From: Pleurocapsa minor HA4230-MV1 | GTDB lineage: Bacteria; Cyanobacteriota; Cyanobacteriia; Cyanobacteriales; Xenococcaceae | NCBI GenBank assembly: GCA_019359095.1 | Contig: JAHHHZ010000019.1 | Coordinates: 288,477-352,476 of the forward strand | Length of the DNA stretch: 64,000 bases | Direction of reading: 5' to 3' | Part shown: positions 60,685 to 64,000 of the stretch, piece after piece | Position numbering within the stretch: the stretch's first letter is position 1 | How the letters are laid out: each line of letters opens with the position of its first letter | Notes under the pieces: model-generated | Seen by the model: the letters and a program-made list of their open reading frames with translations, nothing else | What the model was told of the DNA's origin: nothing | Database searches by the model: none | Program-made: the position numbers and the translations under genes

Positions 60685-61266
60685 ATGGTCAACAAACAAA
60701 CTGTAGACGAACAAGCAAATAGAAAAACAACTACTAACCTGACACCAGCCCAGGAATTTTTGCAAGAACTCTGGGAAGAGCATTTGAGGTACGAGTTTGA
60801 CACTCACAACACTGAAGATACCCTCGCCACAATGGTTGAGGATGCTTACGTTAATAATATTCCAGTAATGACTGGGGGAGTCGGGAAACCAGCACTGCGC
60901 GAGTTTTATTCTAAATACTTTATTCCACAGATGGCACCAGACACCGAACTGACTCCGATCTCGCGCACGATTGGAAACGATCGCCTCGTAGATGAAATGG
61001 TGCTTAAATTCACTCATACCGTTCAAATAGATTGGATGCTACCTGGCATTGCTCCGACAGGAAAACGGGTTGAAGTGGCAGTGGTAGCGATTGTTCAGTT
61101 CCTTGACGACAAGCTAGCCCACGAACACATCTACTGGGATCAAGCGAGTGTCTTGGTTCAACTTGGCTTGCTCGATCCTGGTACGTTACCCGTTGTGGGC
61201 GTTGACAGCGCGCGTAAGGCACTCGATCCAAAATTGCCCTCAAACGCACTAATCGATCGCGACTAA
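60685..61266 (+). CDS. NTF2-like (SnoaL-type) protein
   Basis: The product has 193 residues. The core (about 22-165) has the NTF2 pattern: LQELWEEHLRYEFDTHNTEDTLATM, a loop with GG.GKPALREFYSKYF, and the beta-sheet VDEMVLKFTHTVQIDWMLPG then VAVVAIVQFLDDKLAHEHIYWDQASVL. The last block is typical of SnoaL-like and ester-cyclase-like proteins of unknown substrate. It is the first gene of a tight co-directional cluster; the hydrolase follows after 17 bp. It may act on the same small molecule as the hydrolase and cupins. Confidence 0.8.
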   Translation: MVNKQTVDEQANRKTTTNLTPAQEFLQELWEEHLRYEFDTHNTEDTLATMVEDAYVNNIPVMTGGVGKPALREFYSKYFIPQMAPDTELTPISRTIGNDRLVDEMVLKFTHTVQIDWMLPGIAPTGKRVEVAVVAIVQFLDDKLAHEHIYWDQASVLVQLGLLDPGTLPVVGVDSARKALDPKLPSNALIDRD

Positions 61267-61283
61267 ATAATAGGAGTTATCCA

Positions 61284-62009
61284 ATGTCAACTTTTGTTTT
61301 AGTTCATGGCGCATGGCATGATGGTTCTGCTTGGAAAGGGATCATCCAACATTTAGAAGCGAAAGGACATCAGGCTTTTGCTCCTACAATTGCTGGAAAC
61401 GGTAAAGGTGTGAATAAAAATGTCAACCACGCCCAATGTATGCAATCGATAGCAGATTATATCGTTAGCAAAGACTTAACTGATATCGTCCTGTTAGGAC
61501 ATAGTTTCGGAGGTATGATTATTGCTAAAGTTGCCGAAGCGATTGGCGATCGCATTCGACGGCTAATCTTCTTGGATGCCTTTGTTCTCAACGACGGTGA
61601 AAGTCTTAGAGATAACCTACCACCGCATCTGCAACAGTTAATGGATCGATTAGCGAAAGAATCAGACGATAATACAATGACGATGCCTTTCGATGTTTGG
61701 CGCGAAGTATTTATTAATGATGCCGATCTCGAACTAGCTAAATCTAGTTATGCACAATTATCGTCTCAACCCTATCAACCGTTCATTGACAAGTTGGACT
61801 TAAAACAGTTTTACTCGCTGCCCATTCCCAAGAGTTACCTTTACTGTAGTGAAGATATTGCACTTCCTCAAGGCGAGTGGGGTTGGCATCCGAGAATGTC
61901 CAATCGTTTAGGATTATTTCGGTTCGTACAAATGCCAGGGAGTCATGAGGTAATGTTTTCTAATCCTGGCGGTTTAGCAGCAAAAATTATCGCAGCAGGA
62001 CGCGATTAA
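61284..62009 (+). CDS. Alpha/beta hydrolase (MES/HNL-like)
   Basis: The product has 241 residues and one domain. The oxyanion strand FVLVHGAWHDGSAWKGI, the nucleophile S74 in LLGHSFGGMI and the histidine H221 in MPGSHEVMFSNP are those of the methylesterase/hydroxynitrile-lyase group; the acid is probably D191 near the YLYCSED loop. This group splits small methyl esters or similar compounds. It has a Shine-Dalgarno sequence (TAGGAG) 10 bases before the ATG and follows the NTF2-like gene. Confidence 0.88.
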   Translation: MSTFVLVHGAWHDGSAWKGIIQHLEAKGHQAFAPTIAGNGKGVNKNVNHAQCMQSIADYIVSKDLTDIVLLGHSFGGMIIAKVAEAIGDRIRRLIFLDAFVLNDGESLRDNLPPHLQQLMDRLAKESDDNTMTMPFDVWREVFINDADLELAKSSYAQLSSQPYQPFIDKLDLKQFYSLPIPKSYLYCSEDIALPQGEWGWHPRMSNRLGLFRFVQMPGSHEVMFSNPGGLAAKIIAAGRD

Positions 62010-62087
62010 GATTAATCGGCAACAGTAAAAAACGGAAATATTAGATCGGTCACAGCGATTACACATTAACTCGACAGGAGCAATTTC

Positions 62088-62540
62088 ATGATGGAATCTT
62101 TCTGGTTTTTTGGTTCTCATCTTACCATCCTTGCCGATCGCACCACGACGGTCGGACATTACGATCTAATCGAAGGATACTTTCCACCTGGTTCGCAAAC
62201 ACCTCTCCATCGCCACACCCGTTATTGGGAACATTTATACGTGATTGAAGGAGAGTTTACAGTCTGGGCAGGTCGAAACAAGCTTGTACTAAGCACGGGT
62301 GAAAACTTTCTGATTCCAGTTGGTATACCTCATGTCGTTGGCGCGCTCGGCGATTATCCAGCGCGTGGATTGGTCTTTGCTGCCCCCAGTGCCTTTGCTC
62401 GGCTGATTACAACAGTGGGTACGCAGGAGAAGAAAGAAACACCCGATATGGAACTGTTCGAGCGTATTTCTGCCGAGATCGGCGACGAGATTTTAGGGCC
62501 GCCTGGAACTTTGCCCTCCACTGCTCCAAAAACGGAGTAA
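62088..62540 (+). CDS. Cupin protein
   Basis: The product has 150 residues with one cupin barrel. Motif 1 is PPGSQTPLHRHTRYWEHLYVIEGEF, holding the HxH...E set of metal ligands (HRH, then E), and motif 2 is PVGIPHVVGALG with the final histidine. All four ligands expected for a mononuclear metal site are present. A Shine-Dalgarno sequence (GGAG) lies 9 bases upstream of ATG 62088. The substrate is unknown. It is the third gene of the cluster, 78 bp after the hydrolase. Confidence 0.85.
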   Translation: MMESFWFFGSHLTILADRTTTVGHYDLIEGYFPPGSQTPLHRHTRYWEHLYVIEGEFTVWAGRNKLVLSTGENFLIPVGIPHVVGALGDYPARGLVFAAPSAFARLITTVGTQEKKETPDMELFERISAEIGDEILGPPGTLPSTAPKTE

Positions 62541-62599
62541 ATCCATTGCAAACAGTAAAGAAGCAATTTTTGCCACAACATTAATAATAAAACAGAATC

Positions 62600-63172
62600 A
62601 TGGAACCAGTTCAATTGACATCTTTAACAGCATATAAGCGCACCTCTGCGCTCGACTCGACCATGTTTTACATGGGAAATCTAATGTCCTTCCTGGTTAG
62701 AGGTGAGGACACAGGAGGTCGCTTCGCCTTGATGGAGATTCAGGCGAAACCAGGCAATGAACCACCCCCTCATCTTCATGAATGGGAGCATGAGACGTTT
62801 TACTTGCTGGAGGGCGCGATCGAGGTCTACTGCGAAGATAAGGTCTTGATGGTGCATCCAGGGGAAGTGGTCTTCATACCGCAAGGCAAGCCACACGCTT
62901 TTTATATCCGCTCCCCACATCTGCGAATGTTGATCCTGGTTCAAGCAGTGGGCGATCGCGCAGTTGGGCTGGATCGCTACTTCATCCAAATGGCCGAACC
63001 TGCAACTAGCATGAATCTTCCCACTGAAGCAGTCACATATCTAATGGACGATCCCAGTCAGGCTATCAGCCTGGGTGAAGCAAATGGTGTTCGTTTTCTG
63101 TCGCCAGAAGAAATTGCTAAGGAACTGTCGCACTACCCAGGATTTGGAGCTAACTTGGAGAAGAGCGAATAA
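62600..63172 (+). CDS. Cupin dioxygenase-like protein (quercetinase group)
   Basis: The product has 190 residues. The cupin core (about 35-120) has motif 1 GNEPPPHLHEWEHETFYLLEG with HLH and E as metal ligands and motif 2 VFIPQGKPHAFYI with the last histidine. The flanking segments (SALDSTMFYMGNLMSFLVRGEDTGGRFALME) resemble quercetin 2,3-dioxygenase-like single-cupin proteins. The role is unknown, but two cupins beside an alpha/beta hydrolase suggest breakdown of an aromatic or ester compound. It is the last gene of the cluster before the AraC-type regulator. Confidence 0.82.
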   Translation: MEPVQLTSLTAYKRTSALDSTMFYMGNLMSFLVRGEDTGGRFALMEIQAKPGNEPPPHLHEWEHETFYLLEGAIEVYCEDKVLMVHPGEVVFIPQGKPHAFYIRSPHLRMLILVQAVGDRAVGLDRYFIQMAEPATSMNLPTEAVTYLMDDPSQAISLGEANGVRFLSPEEIAKELSHYPGFGANLEKSE

Positions 63173-63308
63173 TAAACGGCGATCGCATTAATGTCCCAGT
63201 CAATAATGCAGAATACGGTCTCATGGGCGCAGTCGAACAAGTTAGGATCTCTCTCAAAAGTATGATTTTTGGCAGTGATCGACTATGTATCCTCAATAGG
63301 AGGTGTAC

Positions 63309-64000
63309 TTGGTCAAAAAAATGGTAAGCCAAATGCAGGAAACACAATCCTTGACGGGGAAACTTGTCAGCCCGACAATCGAACTCGACCAACAGATGCG
63401 TAGAACTCTAGTGTCATCAAGTCGACAGATGGACTGGAATGGGATCTTGGTCGAGCAGTATCAATATTCTCCAAATCCTCTAAATCCAAATGAACTTGAC
63501 CGTCCTGCCACCTCAGACCATTGGTTCAACTTACCGCTAGTAAATCCCGTTACCTTGTCTCAAAAGCGGGACGCTCGCTTGCATGAATCAATTCTTCAAA
63601 AAGGTGACAGCACCTTTATTCCTGCTGGGGAACCGAGCTACTGGCTCTGCAAAGGAAGTGATACCTACCGTCCAATGCTGAACATCCACTTAAAGCCTGA
63701 GTCGATCAGACAAGTCGTTGAAGCTGCCGAAATCTATCTAGATCGGCTCGACCTCGTGAGATGTTTTGGTCAGCAAGATTTACAGCTTCATCAAGTCGCC
63801 ATGCTGCTTTTAGCTGAGTTACAGTCAGGTGGCATGATGGGACGATTATATGTCGAATCCTTAACTCAAGTTCTAGTCATTCATCTGCTGCGCCACTATT
63901 CCACCTTTACGCGCACCATTACATCCCAAAATAGAAGCTTAACTCGCGTTCAGTTGCAGGAGGCGATCGAATATATTCATACGAACCTCGATCGCGATTT
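63309..64000 (+). CDS. AraC family transcriptional regulator (3' end off window)
   Basis: The frame runs to the edge. TTG 63309 is preferred as start because AGGAGG (63298-63303) lies 5 bases before it; ATG 63321 is in frame 12 bases later. The part seen (about 230 residues) is the N-terminal effector region (QMDWNGILVEQYQYSPNPLN, then LHESILQKGDSTFIPAGEPS), typical of cyanobacterial AraC regulators, and the start of the helix-turn-helix domain (TRVQLQEAIEYIHTNLDRD). It is co-directional with the hydrolase-cupin cluster 136 bp upstream and probably senses a related compound. Confidence 0.82.
   Translation, partial: MVKKMVSQMQETQSLTGKLVSPTIELDQQMRRTLVSSSRQMDWNGILVEQYQYSPNPLNPNELDRPATSDHWFNLPLVNPVTLSQKRDARLHESILQKGDSTFIPAGEPSYWLCKGSDTYRPMLNIHLKPESIRQVVEAAEIYLDRLDLVRCFGQQDLQLHQVAMLLLAELQSGGMMGRLYVESLTQVLVIHLLRHYSTFTRTITSQNRSLTRVQLQEAIEYIHTNLDRD

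Noticed and set aside
60631..61026. Minus-strand frame of 131 codons opposite the NTF2-like gene
   Set aside because: The plus strand has a clear family; the minus frame does not and has no start signal.

Overview
The window is cyanobacterial chromosome. The palindrome GCGATCGC (HIP1) recurs throughout, base composition is AT-rich, and several families that are largely cyanobacterial occur (DUF1830, DUF3611, DUF1400 hydrolase, WGxxGxxG protein, PRC-barrel/DUF2382). No rRNA, tRNA or CRISPR array was recognised. The many gene remnants, MITE-like elements and dispersed palindromes suggest a large, plastic genome, perhaps of a colonial or filamentous cyanobacterium; that last point is inference.

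Layout. 1-4.5 kb: a cupin-globin protein running off the left edge, a methyltransferase, an HPP-family membrane protein, DUF1830, a TsaC/Sua5-like protein, an IS6-type transposase stub and a single-domain response regulator. 4.6-7.2 kb: three membrane proteins, a 179-bp MITE-like element with an 8-bp target duplication, and a truncated site-2 protease. 7.4-10.7 kb: a hybrid histidine kinase and an OmpR-type regulator carrying an Hpt domain, probably one phosphorelay. 10.9-18.4 kb: a frameshifted MscS-type remnant, a 1696-residue TamB homologue and an HtrA protease. 18.6-26.4 kb: envelope and stress genes (PRC-barrel/DUF2382, AI-2E family transporter, DUF3616, WGxxGxxG protein, a two-repeat lipoprotein, M48 protease, ClC channel). 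26.6-31.6 kb: an RND efflux pump with its adaptor. 31.9-36.9 kb: DUF2254, MscS and Kv-like ion channel genes. 37-43.6 kb: Yip1-like, DUF1400 hydrolase, a paralogue of the two-repeat lipoprotein, twin DUF3611 proteins, a phosphoesterase, and a headless third copy of the two-repeat family.

43.9-47.2 kb is a decayed mobile region: a DUF3102 protein, a tyrosine recombinase cut by one in-frame TAG, gene fragments and palindromic repeats. 47.2-59.9 kb holds a giant, probably surface or secreted, multidomain protein split by one frameshift. Its parts include Ig-like domains, an RHS-like segment, dockerin-like repeats, a beta-propeller, a hydrolase-like segment, a DNA/RNA non-specific endonuclease with a DRGH motif, an HExxH segment and a cut-off PKD domain. 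60-64 kb: a C-terminal acyltransferase fragment, then a tight cluster (NTF2-like, alpha/beta hydrolase, two cupins) and an AraC-type regulator running off the right edge.

The most unusual structure is in the giant gene. Two complete pentapeptide-repeat genes, each with its own Shine-Dalgarno sequence, lie antisense inside it. In both cases the two strands are read in codon-aligned register, and both strands stay open across the whole overlap. About 49 leucine codons on the minus strand avoid TTA and CTA, which would be stops on the plus strand. The second copy lies directly after the nuclease domain. This is the best candidate in the window for an undescribed arrangement.
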